Positions 24,318-34,374 of a stretch of DNA of 64,000 bases are shown one piece after another. The position numbers were made by a program, and so were the translations under genes. A model generated the notes under the pieces. The model ran no database searches. It was not told the DNA's origin and saw only the letters and a list, made by a program, of their open reading frames with translations. This stretch comes from Plantago major. Lineage: Eukaryota > Streptophyta > Magnoliopsida > Lamiales > Plantaginaceae. The first letter of the stretch is position 1, and each line of letters opens with the position of its first letter. The DNA is taken from the NCBI GenBank assembly GCA_026545765.1, contig CM048840.1, positions 56,358,580-56,422,579 on the forward strand, given 5' to 3'.

Positions 24318-25115
24318 TCAACATTGTTCGTAATGAGATAGGGCTTTGGCATGAACTTCCGGATCATCAACTTCACATTGCTCATCTGAAACATCACTGA
24401 GACAAGCAAGCATAGTCTTTTTCTCCTTTCGAAGAGTGTTAGCACATTCATTCTGATAATGCCCCCATCCTTGACATTCAAAACATCTAACTTTACTAAG
24501 TTTACTAAGACTAGGGCTAGAGTTAGACACACCAGTTTTCTTTTTGAAATTTCTAGTTCCTTTTGAGGTGCTCGAAGAGCCTCTATTAGAATTCTTCCTG
24601 AATCTAAGTTTCTCAATTTTCCTAACCAAGTCATTGTAGGCTTCTTCAGTCATGTCTTCAGAATCATCACTACTGCTTTCAAGCTCAGTAACTTTAGCTT
24701 TAGATTTAGAGTGAAGGGACATACTAAGGATTTTCGTACCTTTTCTTTCGTTATCAATTATCTCAAAATTTTTCAAATTGTTCATCAAGGTATGAAAATC
24801 CATAGTAGCCAGATTGTGAGTGTCTTCCAAAATAGTAACTTTAGTGTCAAATTTTGAAGAGAGAGAACGTATGGCTTTAGAAATCAGTTGCTTGTTGGAA
24901 ATAGCATCACCAAGAAGTTGAACATCATTAGACAAAGTCAAAAGCTTTTCAAAATAAGAATCAATGGTTTCAGCTTCTTCCATTCTTAGATTTTCAAATT
25001 TTGACCAAAGCATTCGAAGTTTAGTTTGTTTGACACTATTATCACCTTCACAATGATTCTGAAGTAAGTCCCAAGCTTGTTTAGCAGTAGTGCAATTTTG
25101 AATGATTTTAAACAT
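24318..25115 (-). CDS. gag: Element B Gag (UBN2-type, CCHC knuckle)
   Basis: 265 codons. The N-terminal part (TAKQAWDLLQNHCEGDN, LRMLWSKFENLRM, ETIDSYFEKLLTLSNDV) is the UBN2/retrotransposon gag fold of Ty1/copia. The middle is polar with an SSDDSED acidic run. A CFECQGWGHYQNEC zinc knuckle (about residues 215-228) follows. The true start is probably upstream: related sequence lies at about 25,116-25,370, where frames are broken. Likely still encodes a packageable nucleocapsid protein fragment. Confidence 0.85.
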   Translation of the reverse strand: MFKIIQNCTTAKQAWDLLQNHCEGDNSVKQTKLRMLWSKFENLRMEEAETIDSYFEKLLTLSNDVQLLGDAISNKQLISKAIRSLSSKFDTKVTILEDTHNLATMDFHTLMNNLKNFEIIDNERKGTKILSMSLHSKSKAKVTELESSSDDSEDMTEEAYNDLVRKIEKLRFRKNSNRGSSSTSKGTRNFKKKTGVSNSSPSLSKLSKVRCFECQGWGHYQNECANTLRKEKKTMLACLSDVSDEQCEVDDPEVHAKALSHYEQC

Positions 25116-25422
25116 ATGAGCATCAACATGTCCAAAAATGGCATTTAAAGCTTTTTCATTGTAAGAGCTTAAAAGAAAGTCACCGTGAAGCGTTCTTCAG
25201 GTATGGGAACAATATCTCCATCAAAGATCGTGTCCTTCAAGAGCTGCACAAATACTTCAAGAATGATCTCCAAGCTCGACCTTCAATGGACTTAATGTAT
25301 GTCCTCATCCCGATTTTCCAAAGAGTGGTAGTTCGATCCATCAAGCATAGGTGGCCTAGACACTTGAGTTTGCAACATCCATTGTAGTAGTACCAAATCC
25401 GCACACCGAGAGTTAGGTGGCT

Positions 25423-25435
25423 GGCTCTGATGCCA
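25423..25435 (-). other. Element B primer-binding site (tRNA-Met type)
   Basis: Minus strand TGGCATCAGAGCC, two bases inside the 5' LTR edge at 25,438. One-base variant of the copia initiator-Met PBS TGGTATCAGAGC. Confidence 0.9.
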
Positions 25436-25437
25436 CT

Positions 25438-26327
25438 TGTTAGAACTTAAGATCCCGGATTGGTACTTGGAATTAGACCAACAGACAATGTTGCCAACAA
25501 TGTTGTTCAACACTGTCTACAGTTAACAGATAGCAGCGGATGAATAATAATGAAACTTCTATTACCAAGCCAATATTATAGAAAAATATATTGGCAGTGC
25601 CTTAGGCAAAATATCTACTGACAGGAAAAGTAGATCTAATCAACTAGGCTTAATACAATCACAAACGATTGATTAAACAACCAAAACTAGCCCTAGAAGA
25701 ACCACAGTAAAAGCTATTCTAGGTCGATGTCTGAAAGAGTTATTCCAACAATGAATACTCTTAGACAAACTCTAAAGCTAGCAGAAAACAAGAAGCCTAA
25801 ACTCTTTTAGTAAAATCTCGATTGATCATCAAGAAAGGCTCAATGATTGCTCGGCTGAATCCTTGTATATATACTTGAGATATCGACAGCTCCCATCCAA
25901 GTCAAAAGGCAATAGGATCTCAGCAAAGGCAATTTTCCATGTTCTTGTTTTCTTCAATAATCAGCTAGAAGGAAATTCCCATATTAGTGTCTTCAACAAT
26001 ATATTTCCTTCTTGCTTTCTTCAACAATATTCTTGAAAGATTCTCTCTTTAGATTGCATTCCTTATGTCCAAAGCAACTCAAACTCTTTCCTTATTCCTG
26101 CAGAAATTCGAATTGATTGCTTCCAGTCCAAGTCATCAATCCAATTGGCACCTTGTTTCTATGTTGTCTTTGTTGTCCGTAATGTTGTTCCAACATTGTA
26201 TCGGCACTATTTCGCAATGTTGCACAACATTGAAATCCTGCAGTTCACAAACAACAACAACAAACACAAACATTGAACTGAATCATGAAAGATAAGATTA
26301 ACTAATCAAGTGCAACTTGCATTTTCA
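25438..26327 (-). repeat. Element B 5' LTR (890 bp)
   Basis: Near-identical to 20,030-20,918. A TATA-like GTATATATAC at 25,865-25,874 (minus) marks the probable promoter. Confidence 0.95.
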
Positions 26328-29075
26328 GATATCATCAGAGTAGTCATAGAGAAGAGTTCTGACAATCATCTCTGTGTCTCTGGCAAATCCACAGACTTCC
26401 TTGTAGGTTTTGGTAGGATTCTTCTTGGCAAAGTGTTTGACCCACATATACTTTCCCTACTTCCAGGCAAGCACAATTCTGAAATCTGATAGCTTGAAAT
26501 AATCATAGATAATCCTCAGATATTGGATGTCACCCTTGTATTGTTCTTCAATCATGTAGAATGACTCAAAGGGTTCCACGGCAAGTCTTGCTCTTGTGCC
26601 TGTTCCAGTGATATTGGGAATTCTGTGCACATCATCTGGCTTTCTATAAGGACATTCATCAGAGAGGTCCTTTTTCATGGCTTCTATTCTCTTGATTACT
26701 TCAAAATCCAACCAGGCTTTGATGTGGTTGGTATTAATCAAGTCTGGCTTGTCTTTTCTCCATGCCATGAGTTGTTTACGGATTGGTTCTGGAAATTTTT
26801 CATTTATCAGTAAGTGCTTGTGTTCCAGAATCCAGTAGCCATTCTTCTGATTAATGCATCTGTAGACAGAAGAGTCATTGTTGGTCTTCACATACTCAAT
26901 CTTGGCTTCTTCAGGCCTGAGTGGTAGTTGAAGTTTTCTTTGTTCAGCTCTCAGCCTGTTCCTCCTTTGTCTTGAATTTTCCCTTGGGGGATTGCTTGAA
27001 GAACCACCCTGGATTGACTTGGTATTTCTAGAGGGTGTTTTAGTTTCCAAAGGCTTTGCAGCTATGGGCTCAGATAGGCTATCAACCTTTTTTCTTTTTA
27101 TGTGAAGAGGAGCTTCATCTTCATCAGTCTCCTCATCATCATCATCAAGATTGAATCTTGTGAAAGTTTTGAAGCCTTCTTCATTGCCCTGGGATTTGAT
27201 TTGGCCTTCTTCTTCTTCTTCTTCTTCTTCTTCTTCTTCTTCTTCTTCTTCTTCAGAAGACTCATCAATCCCTCTTACTTGTCTTCTCCTTGGATCCTTG
27301 GTACTCCTTGGAGGTCTTTGTGCCATGGCCCTTGTTACCATTGTCTTCAGTTGATTGCTGGGAAGTAGCTACTATTTGCAAAGTAGCTTGACTTGATGAG
27401 GGCTCATTTATTCTGAGTGGTGGCTGGGAAGTTCTCTTGTTTCCTCTTCCTTTCTGAGCAGCACCAACTCTAGATTTCTTCTTTCCTTCCCCATGACCTT
27501 GAGGTCCAAATCCTTCCCCCTTAGTCATTGTTGACTGACTAAGTGCGACAAAGGATTCTGAGAGAGACTCAAAATTCCCTTGCAAATAATTGTAGGCAGT
27601 AACCAACTTCTGAAGTTCAGCCTTGAGCTCCTGGTTTTGTTTGATAAGTCCATTTTCCTTTTCAGTGAGCATCTGCTTTTCCAGCAGTGTAACTTGCCTC
27701 ATGAAAAGCTTTTTCAGCAAATGATACATCATTGTCCCTTACCATTCCCAGATCCTTCTGAGCAAGGACCATACCGGTTGTTCTCTGAGTGATGAGCTCA
27801 GTGAATTTCTTCATATCTGAGGGGACGGAGGTAATTACGTCTTTGTTCTGTGAAGACAACTCCTTTTTAAGATGTGCCAAAACTTGGTATCATTGGGGAC
27901 GAAGTGGACATTTGGCAGTTTGTTGAATACTTCAGGAGCAATTAGCTTCCTTTTCAGATGAGAAAACGCTAAGTGTTCATTGTGGTGTTCTGCCAATATC
28001 TTGTCTTCTTCATCATCTGAGTCATCAGCCCAGTGATCTGCATCCTCTAGCACTTCTTCATCAAGGTTTCTGAAGGCGGCAACCATCTCAGATATGGGTT
28101 TCTTGCCTTTAGAGGATGGTTTCTTTGGTGAAGATGCAGCCTTAGCATCATGCTTTTCTTCAGATACTTGTTCATCATCTAGCTCCTTAGCTATATAATC
28201 AATAGCGTCCCGGAGCTCTTTAATCTCAGAGTAAGCTTGCGTTTCTTTGCGTGTTTGTTCTTCAAGTTTATCTAGCTTGACTCTGGATTTAGCTATCTTT
28301 TCTTCCAGTTGAAGATGTAGCTGCTGTTCTTCCTCCAACAGTTGTTTGAGTTGAGCAACTCTGGCTTGTGCATCCACTATTTTCTGAGTGTTTTCCTCAG
28401 AGTGCTCAACTGCTTTTTCAGTAGTGTCTTTTTGTTGAGGAGATGGATGGGTAGATTTCTGAGGAGGGGATTGTTGTGATGTCCTCTCAGTGTGCTTTTC
28501 AACAGCTGAGGCATTGTTTCCTTGTGGAATCCCTCCTGTCCCTGGTGCAGGGGCATCATCATCATCATTTTTATCCTCATCCTTGGGATGGTCAGAAGGA
28601 GGATCTTCATAATTATTCTCGTCAGTCTCCTTCTCTTCTTCATCTTCAGAGACCAGGTTGATCGCTTATGGAATAGTGACCGTTTTCCATTAACTTCCTC
28701 TTGTTCAGAGGGTATGTACTGTAGAGTCTGGGGCAAAGTAGGCTTGAATTCTATCTGCATTCTGGTCTGATCATCTGCTTGGGTGAAAGCTTGGATCAGC
28801 TTTCTGGCCACTTCCTTTACAAAATCCTTATCCATCAATGTTCCGAAAGAATATTGTTCAGTGGAGAACATTGCATGGATGTAGCTTTCCAAGTCAAGGG
28901 CTCGTGCTCTCCTGGTGTGGTGATCAGTCACCTTTAAGATCTTAGATAGATCGGAGCATCGGAGCTTTTCCCATTTCTTGAAGCATTTCAGATGCTTTGG
29001 CAAAGTGTGTTCCTTGAAGAAAGGAAGCAGGTCCTCTTTCTCATCAACAGGGACCTTAGTGGCACTTGTTTGAGC
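26328..29075 (-). pseudogene. Extra gene of element A, long C-terminal exon
   Basis: Function unknown; no named domain recognised. Order: AQTSATKVPVDEKEDLLPFF start; conserved helical part (KKWEKLRCSDLSKIL); acidic linker; coiled coil (ARVAQLKQLLEEEQQLHLQLE); second coiled coil (ENGLIKQNQELKAELQKL); SMTKGEGFG; basic KKSRVGAAQKGRG; a pure Glu tract from (GAA)n at 27,210-27,254; then a conserved globular end (NGYWILEHKHLL, LMAWRKDKPDL, DECPYRKPDDVH, VEPFESFYM, YLRIIYDYFK, GKYMWVKHF). Frameshifts near 28,690, 27,870, 27,700 and 27,320 and a stop at 26,457 break it. Element E preserves the same blocks at 59,480-61,460, so it was a real protein under constraint. Confidence 0.8.
27210..27254 (-). 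repeat. (GAA)n coding microsatellite in the extra gene of A
   Basis: About 15 uninterrupted CTT/TTC units on the plus strand encode an unbroken Glu tract in the minus-strand reading frame. The homologous spot in element E (60,425-60,502) is longer. Confidence 0.9.
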
Positions 29076-29959
29076 CTGGAAGAAAGTGTTCTGAATTAAT
29101 TTCAAAACTATAGTAGATATCTGGGCTTTAGAGTAGAAAGGTATCTGAGTTACCTGTGTGACAGGCTCAGATGAGTTGACTACTGAGGTTCTAGGTGCCT
29201 CAGATATCTGGATATGAGGAGGAGACTGGGAAGTCTGATCCTCAGTTATCTTTCTTTCTGCTTGAACCTGAGATTAGAAACATAACACTTAGGAAATTTT
29301 ATCAAGAAAAATTTTATTGACAAATCAGATATCTGAGAGATCAATTACCTCCACTGCTGGAGGCTCAGATACTTGTCTCTCAGAAACTTGTGCAGTCTCT
29401 GGAAGTTTTTCTTGTGATGAAGGCTTTGATGCCTCATCAATTTCCATTTGTTGTGGGGATTGAGCGGGCAGCTCCCCAGCAACTTCTACTTCTTTTTGAA
29501 CCTGTTAAGTAGAACATGTTAGTTTGAGAAAAATGATCAGAGATTTGCTCTTTGAAGAATATAGGTATCTGAATGAAATACCTTCTCTGCAAAAGGTTCA
29601 GATACTTGTTCCTCAAAGACCTTGGAAGTCTCTAGATTCTTCTCTGAAGAGATAGACTTTTCAGTCTCTTCATTTTTCTTCTCAGTTGGAGCCTATTAGA
29701 AACAAACACTTTATAGTATTAGTAAAGCACATATCTGAGATGTTATATCTTAAGGAACTATCTTCTACCTGTGAAACAGGCTCCTGTTCCTTAAGTGGTG
29801 AGGCTATGGAAGCCTCCTTCTCAGATTCTGAGGTAAGCTTTGGAGCTTCCTCTTGTTGTTGTGTTTCTAATTCAGCCTGTAACAAAGAAATTTCATTAAA
29901 TAAAAATATTTAACAAACACAAAAATATCACAAGTAGAGAGTTAAACCATTCAGCTACC
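29076..29959 (-). CDS. Extra gene of A: array of small repeated exons and short introns
   Basis: Minus-strand exons: 29,876-29,769 (108 bp), 29,692-29,582 (111), 29,501-29,349 (153), 29,267-29,154 (114). Introns: 29,958-29,877 (82 bp), 29,768-29,693 (76), 29,581-29,502 (80), 29,348-29,268 (81), 29,153-29,076 (78). All introns are GT-AG with strong contexts: donors CAG|GTAGCT, CAG|GTAGAA, AAG|GTATTT, GAG|GTAATT, CAG|GTAACT; acceptors TTACAG, TAATAG, TAACAG, CTCAG, TTCCAG. Every exon is stop-free, a multiple of three and phase 0. Each starts Ala/Val-Gln/Glu/Pro and ends in EPVSQ, EPFAEK, EPPAVE or EPVTQ. Introns 1, 3 and 4 contain in-frame stops; intron 5 could be retained without a stop. No expression evidence is available. 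Confidence 0.85.
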
Positions 29960-31778
29960 TGAGCAGTGTTAGGCTGATTGGTCGCTGGAACTTGTGACCG
30001 TTCTATGCCTCGGTCTTGTTGTTCCATTTCAGCTTCTTTGTTTGAAGTTTCATGTACTTCAGACCTTTCGTGAGTATGCAACTCAGTTGCCTCCCCTGGT
30101 TGATCATTCTGAGTAGATGCTCAGTTTGATCCCTCTCATTGAGTTGGGGAACCTGCTCTTTTGCAGGATTTTCTTCAGCAAGGAAAGATGCTGGTATCTG
30201 TAACTCAAGTACCATTTCAATAGTATCCACATCTGGCTGTTGTGGTTGGTGTGGTGGTTCAGATCTGGATGGAGAAGGTGATGCTATTTGGGGCATATCC
30301 AGATCTGCTTGAGACAGACTTTTAAGTGTTGAGGCAATGGCAGTATCCTCCAACACTAAGCTATCACTCATCAGAGCATGTTCAATATGCTTCAGTCTTT
30401 CTTGCTCTGATGGTGTAATTTGTCCAGTGACCTTGGACACAGTTGCTTCTTCAGCAACCTTTGAAACAGGTGCTTGTTCAGCAACCTGTGGTGTAGGTTC
30501 TTCTTCAGATACCTCTACACTAGTTACTTTTTCAGTAACCTTAGCCCTTTTTGATTTCTCTAGGACTTGAGAGATGACTAATTCATCATCTTCATCGTCA
30601 GAGCTCTCATCAGCATTAGGAACTGATTGGTCCATAATCCCTGTGGTTTCTGTAGATAGGGCTTGGTACCTACCACTACTCTCATTAGCAGCATTGATGA
30701 GTTCATTTGTAGTGGTGGCAGATATCTGAGAGTCGACAACCACAATGGGTGTGTCTTCTGATTTGCCAGCAGACTTCTTTCGTGAAGTTCTGCGATTTTT
30801 GGTCGCAACTTTTCCCTCAGATATCTCTTCAGTTTTTCGCTTCTTGGAACCTTTCTGAGATCCAGTAAACTTTTTCATCATGTGCGTATACTCATATTTG
30901 TAGAGTAGGTTACTGTTGGCTATGTCAGCCTTCTCTCTGAACTCAATGCCAAGCTTCTCCAGCAAGTAGCATATCTTTAGTCCAGAGCTCACTGTGGCTC
31001 TTGGCTCAGCAAGTCCCTTAACGATTTTGGGCTCAAAGCCTTGAATCTTCTTCACAAACTTCATAAAGGCGTACTTTCCCCAGTTTAAAGGGTTTTCCAG
31101 CCTTTTGTCCTGTTGTTGCAACAAGAACATCATCATCCAACGTTCTTGGCTTATCTGGTCGACACCTCCTTGTAGACCATCAAAGCATCTGTGAAGAATG
31201 CATGCCAACACATCCCAGTGAACCAACAGATGTCTGGTTCTGATGTCAGCAAGTTTGAAATCAGTGGGTGTGTCTGGTTTGTCAAGGTCACACACACCAC
31301 TGTACAGTTGCTTCACACCTTCAAGGAGATCATCATCCTTGGTGTTTATTTCAAAATTCTTTCCAAGATTTTGAAGTTCAAACAACTTACAGAAAGTTGT
31401 TAAGTCCAAAAGAATTTCTTTTTCTTGGACCTTTGATTTGATAGACACTGTTTCAAAGGCCTTGCATTAATACGTAAAATAATCACGAGTTGTTGTAGAA
31501 TTCTAACACATCCAGTGAAGAAACTCTTCTGGGAGTAGCAGACAGGAAACCCTTGATTTGTGCCTTTTCAAGCATGTCAAGAATTAGCTTCCTATCGGCT
31601 TAAGGTATTCCTCAATCATGGCGCCACCCCAAATCATCCTGTGATTAGAAGTCTAACGATCAGGATTAAAGTCTCCTACCAACCGATTGTTTACAACTAG
31701 AAACTCTGGTGCTTGCTTTTCAGCAGTACCAGTGGTAGTAGATTGGGACTTCTGGGTAGAAGCACGTTTTGGAGCCAT
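29959..31778 (-). pseudogene. Extra gene of element A, N-terminal exon
   Basis: ATG at 31,778 (MAPKRASTQKSQ) starts a reading that is broken by a TAG, a frameshift and further stops before a clean 481-codon frame at 31,448-30,003. The first ~200 residues of that frame look globular (TFCKLFELQNLGKNFEI, ADIRTRHLLVHWDVLACIL, RATVSSGLKICYLLEKLGIEF, KYEYTHMMKKF). The rest is low complexity, with a basic patch GSKKRKTEE that could be a nuclear localisation signal. A short shift near 30,100 leads to the donor at 29,959. It sits in the env-like position of Sireviruses, but I see no signal peptide or transmembrane segment. The N-terminal part may be related to plant transposon-associated proteins; that is a guess. 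Confidence 0.75.
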
Positions 31779-32600
31779 CTCTTTATATAGTGTAAGTTTT
31801 CGAAAGTCTGAAAGAGATTAGGGTGAGAGATTAGTGATTCTTTGCAGAAAAACTAATTGAGGAACAGAGATTTGCAGAGATGTTGAAGAAATATTATTGC
31901 TATTCTTGTGCAAGTCTGAATGTTGGATTAGGCGAAAGTGAATTCTTTTGCCAAAATCCTATATATATAGCAATGTAATCTCAACAGACATATACATACA
32001 AATTGATTTTGTATGTACGTATCTGTGTTTTTGCAGTAAGGCGTGGGTAAAAGTTTGTTTGATATTAAATGCTTAGTGGGCCACGTCTGAGTTTTTACAG
32101 TCCACTATTTTACAGAGAAATGATCTCGTCCGTTAAGATCAAACGCCCATTTCATCAAGGGTCAATATTGCTTCTTCAACAATGATCACAATCAGTAATT
32201 GTAATTGTGCCCAATTAATGAATTTTGGCGAATTGCTATCTGAATCACATTTCTGTGTGACTAAGAACACTGTTTGCATCTGAGTGTATCTCACACTTTG
32301 TATTTGTCCAAGTTTTACACAAATATAGAAATAATACAAATTTTAAGAGAGTATTTGACTGCACACAGTTGTACAATTCTCTTTTGTGTCCCCCCTCACT
32401 GAGTGATCTAGATATCTGAGTGCCTGTATCAGAAATCTTCAAATAGCCATTTTACCCTTTAGCCTTTGGTTTCTGGATACCCGTTTCAGATTCCTCTTTT
32501 CTGGATACCCGTTCCAGATACCTTGTTTTGTGGATACCCGTTCGAGATTCCTCTTTTCCCTCCTTTGATATCTTCTTCAGATATCTGAACTTTTTCAGTT
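31779..32600. other. Element A spacer between pol and extra gene
   Basis: No gene. A 28-29-bp unit 'ggatacccgtt(t/c)cagattcctctttt' is repeated three times (32,475, 32,503, 32,532), and AGATATCTGA words occur at about 32,410 and 32,575. Confidence 0.7.
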
Positions 32601-33363
32601 CATTGGTAGCTCCATTAGTCCAAGACTATGTCTTAAGGCTAAGAATCTACTTTCTTGTAGTGGCTTAGTTAAGATATCTGCAAGTTGGTCTTCAGTGCCA
32701 ATCTTGAGTATCTCTATATTGCCTTTTTCAACATGGTTTCTAATGAAGTGGTGTCTAACATCAATGTGCTTTGTTCTTGCATGAAACTTAGGATTCTGAG
32801 TTATGGCAATAGCACTTGTGTTGTCACAGAAAATCGGAGTTTTCTCTTCATTGACCTCATAGTCTCTGAGTTGTTGTTGTATCCAAAATATCTGTGAAGC
32901 ACAACACCCAGCAGCGACATATTCAGCCTCTGTGGTAGATGTGGCAATTGAGTTTTTGTTTCTTGCTAAACCATGATATTAATCTGGCACCAAGAAATTG
33001 ACAAGTTCATGAGGTGCTTTTTCTATCAAGCAATGATACAACATAGTCAGCATCTGAATAGACGACTAAACTCAATCCACTGTCTTTTGGATACCACTCT
33101 CCAACTTCTATAGTACCCTTTACATACCTTAATATTTTCATAGCAATGTTGTAGTGTGATTACATTGGATTTGTCTGAAATCTGGCACAGACTCCAACTG
33201 CATATTGAATATCAGGTCTACTTGCAGTGTGGTACAGTAGAGACCCAATCAATTTCCTATCTTTGTGTTCTTCAACACTCTTGCCAGATTCTGTATAGCT
33301 CATTTTGTTTCCAATGCTCATAGGTATCTTAGCATTCTTTTCAGAAGGGTTTAGATTAAACTT
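32600..33363 (-). pseudogene. pol: Element A RNase H and end of RT
   Basis: The minus strand shows VVYSDADYVVSLLDRKSTS, a stop, TCQFLGARLISW, EAEYVAAGCCASQI, CDNTSAIAI, KHIDVRHHFI and EDQLADILTKPLQ in order: a complete Ty1/copia RNase H with one stop (TGA, from a Gly codon) and a few shifts. It ends pol; the extra gene follows about 0.8 kb later. Confidence 0.9.
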
Positions 33364-33666
33364 TTTTTTTTTTTAATAAGAGCCGTAGCTCATAGATTTT
33401 ATACATATATCATTCATGGCGGCTTAAGAGAGCCCACAAACATGAAACGTAGCGACATAGTTACATCCCTAAAATAAGCTGCAAAAAGTGCTCTAGCCCT
33501 AACGCTTTTATCATTTACAAAAGAAAGTCTTAAACTAGCAGGTCTTCCTTGCCTGCCATCAGTCATGCCAAAATATATATGTGCCATGCTGTACCATGTC
33601 ATGCCTGTGACGAGCCAGTACCGTGCCTTGTGTGTGCCATCAGTCGTGCCAAAATATATATATGGC
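33364..33666 (-). mobile_element. LINE-like 3' fragment inserted in element A RT
   Basis: A 14-bp TSD TTTAGATTAAACTT flanks it (33,350-33,363 and 33,667-33,680). On the minus strand it carries a short coding end (LRFMFVGSLKPP, stop), then about 50 nt and a poly(A) tail. Inside is a direct repeat of about 28 bp ('ccatcagtc.tgccaaaatatatat'). The insertion at 43,489-43,695 has the same layout and a GSHKPP-stop end, so they appear to be one family of 5'-truncated retroposons. It disrupts RT of element A. Confidence 0.85.
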
Positions 33667-34374
33667 TTTAGATTAAACTTGTTGAGCATGTCCTTTGCAT
33701 ACTTTGTTTGACTAATGAATATTCCATCATTAAGTTGCTTGACTTGAAGTCCTAGGAAGTAGTTTAATTCTCCCATCATGCTCATTGCAAATTTACTTTT
33801 CATGAGCTCAGCAAAGTCTTCACAAAGTTGCTTGTTCTTAGATCCAAATATAATGTCATCAACATATACTTGAACTAAAAGTAGTTTCCCATCATGGTTC
33901 AATGTAAAGAGTGTTTTATCAACTTTCTAGTAGGTATCTGGCCAATGTATCATACCATGCTCTTGGAGCTTGTTTCAGCCCATACAGAGCTTTCTGAATC
34001 TTATAGACCATCCCACTTTCTGAGGAAACGTCAAAGGCTGGTGGTTGTTCAACATAGACTTCTTTAGCAAGTTCATCGTTTAAGAATGCACTCTTGACAT
34101 CCATTTGATAAACTGTAAAGTCATTATGAGCTGCAAAGGCTAGAAAGAGTCTTATTGCATCCAATCTTGCAACTGGAGCATATGACTCATCAAAATCTAG
34201 TCCCTCAGTTTGGGTGAATCCCTTGACAACCAACCTAGCTTTGTTTCTGGTTATTTCACCAGACTCATTCATTTTGTTTCTGAAAACCCACTTGTTTCCA
34301 ATTACAGATATTCCGTCAACAAATGGAACCAGTTTCAATATTTGAGATAAAACATACATAAAGAGAGTCAGCAA
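33667..34374 (-). pseudogene. pol: Element A reverse transcriptase
   Basis: Ty1/copia RT motifs in order: [63 protein letters not shown], then after a frame break VQVYVDDIIFGS with an intact YVDD catalytic box, and MMGELNYFLGLQV. The reading is split near 33,918 and interrupted by the LINE-like insertion at 33,666. Family role: RNA- and DNA-dependent DNA synthesis in the virus-like particle. Confidence 0.92.

Larger units (their letters stand above)
20030..26327 (-). mobile_element. Element B: internally deleted Ty1/copia element
   Basis: LTRs of 889-890 bp (20,030-20,918 and 25,438-26,327), PBS and PPT present, TSD GATAT at 20,025-20,029 and 26,328-26,332. LTRs differ at about ten sites, roughly 1 percent by eye, so it is younger than host element A. 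Internally it keeps gag and the RNase H end of pol but lacks protease, integrase and most of RT. It would need proteins in trans. Element C in this window is a relative. Confidence 0.93.

Noticed and set aside
27102..27368. Plus-strand Phe/Ser-rich frames over the (GAA)n tract, and the same at 60,324-60,610
   Set aside because: Shadows of the Glu-encoding tract on the minus strand.
28476..28770. Plus-strand His/Ile-rich frames as membrane proteins
   Set aside because: They overlap the minus-strand coding of the extra gene and arise from its Asp/Glu codons.
29076..29153. Alternative acceptor at 29,091 for intron 5 (TTAATTCAG)
   Set aside because: It would give a 63-bp intron and lose the common exon start; the 29,076 acceptor matches the other introns in size and exon start. 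Both keep frame, so alternative use is possible.
31778..31795. TATATAAAG just upstream of the extra-gene ATG in element A as an internal promoter
   Set aside because: It ends only a few bases before the ATG, so transcription would start inside the ORF; chance TATA-like sequence is more likely.
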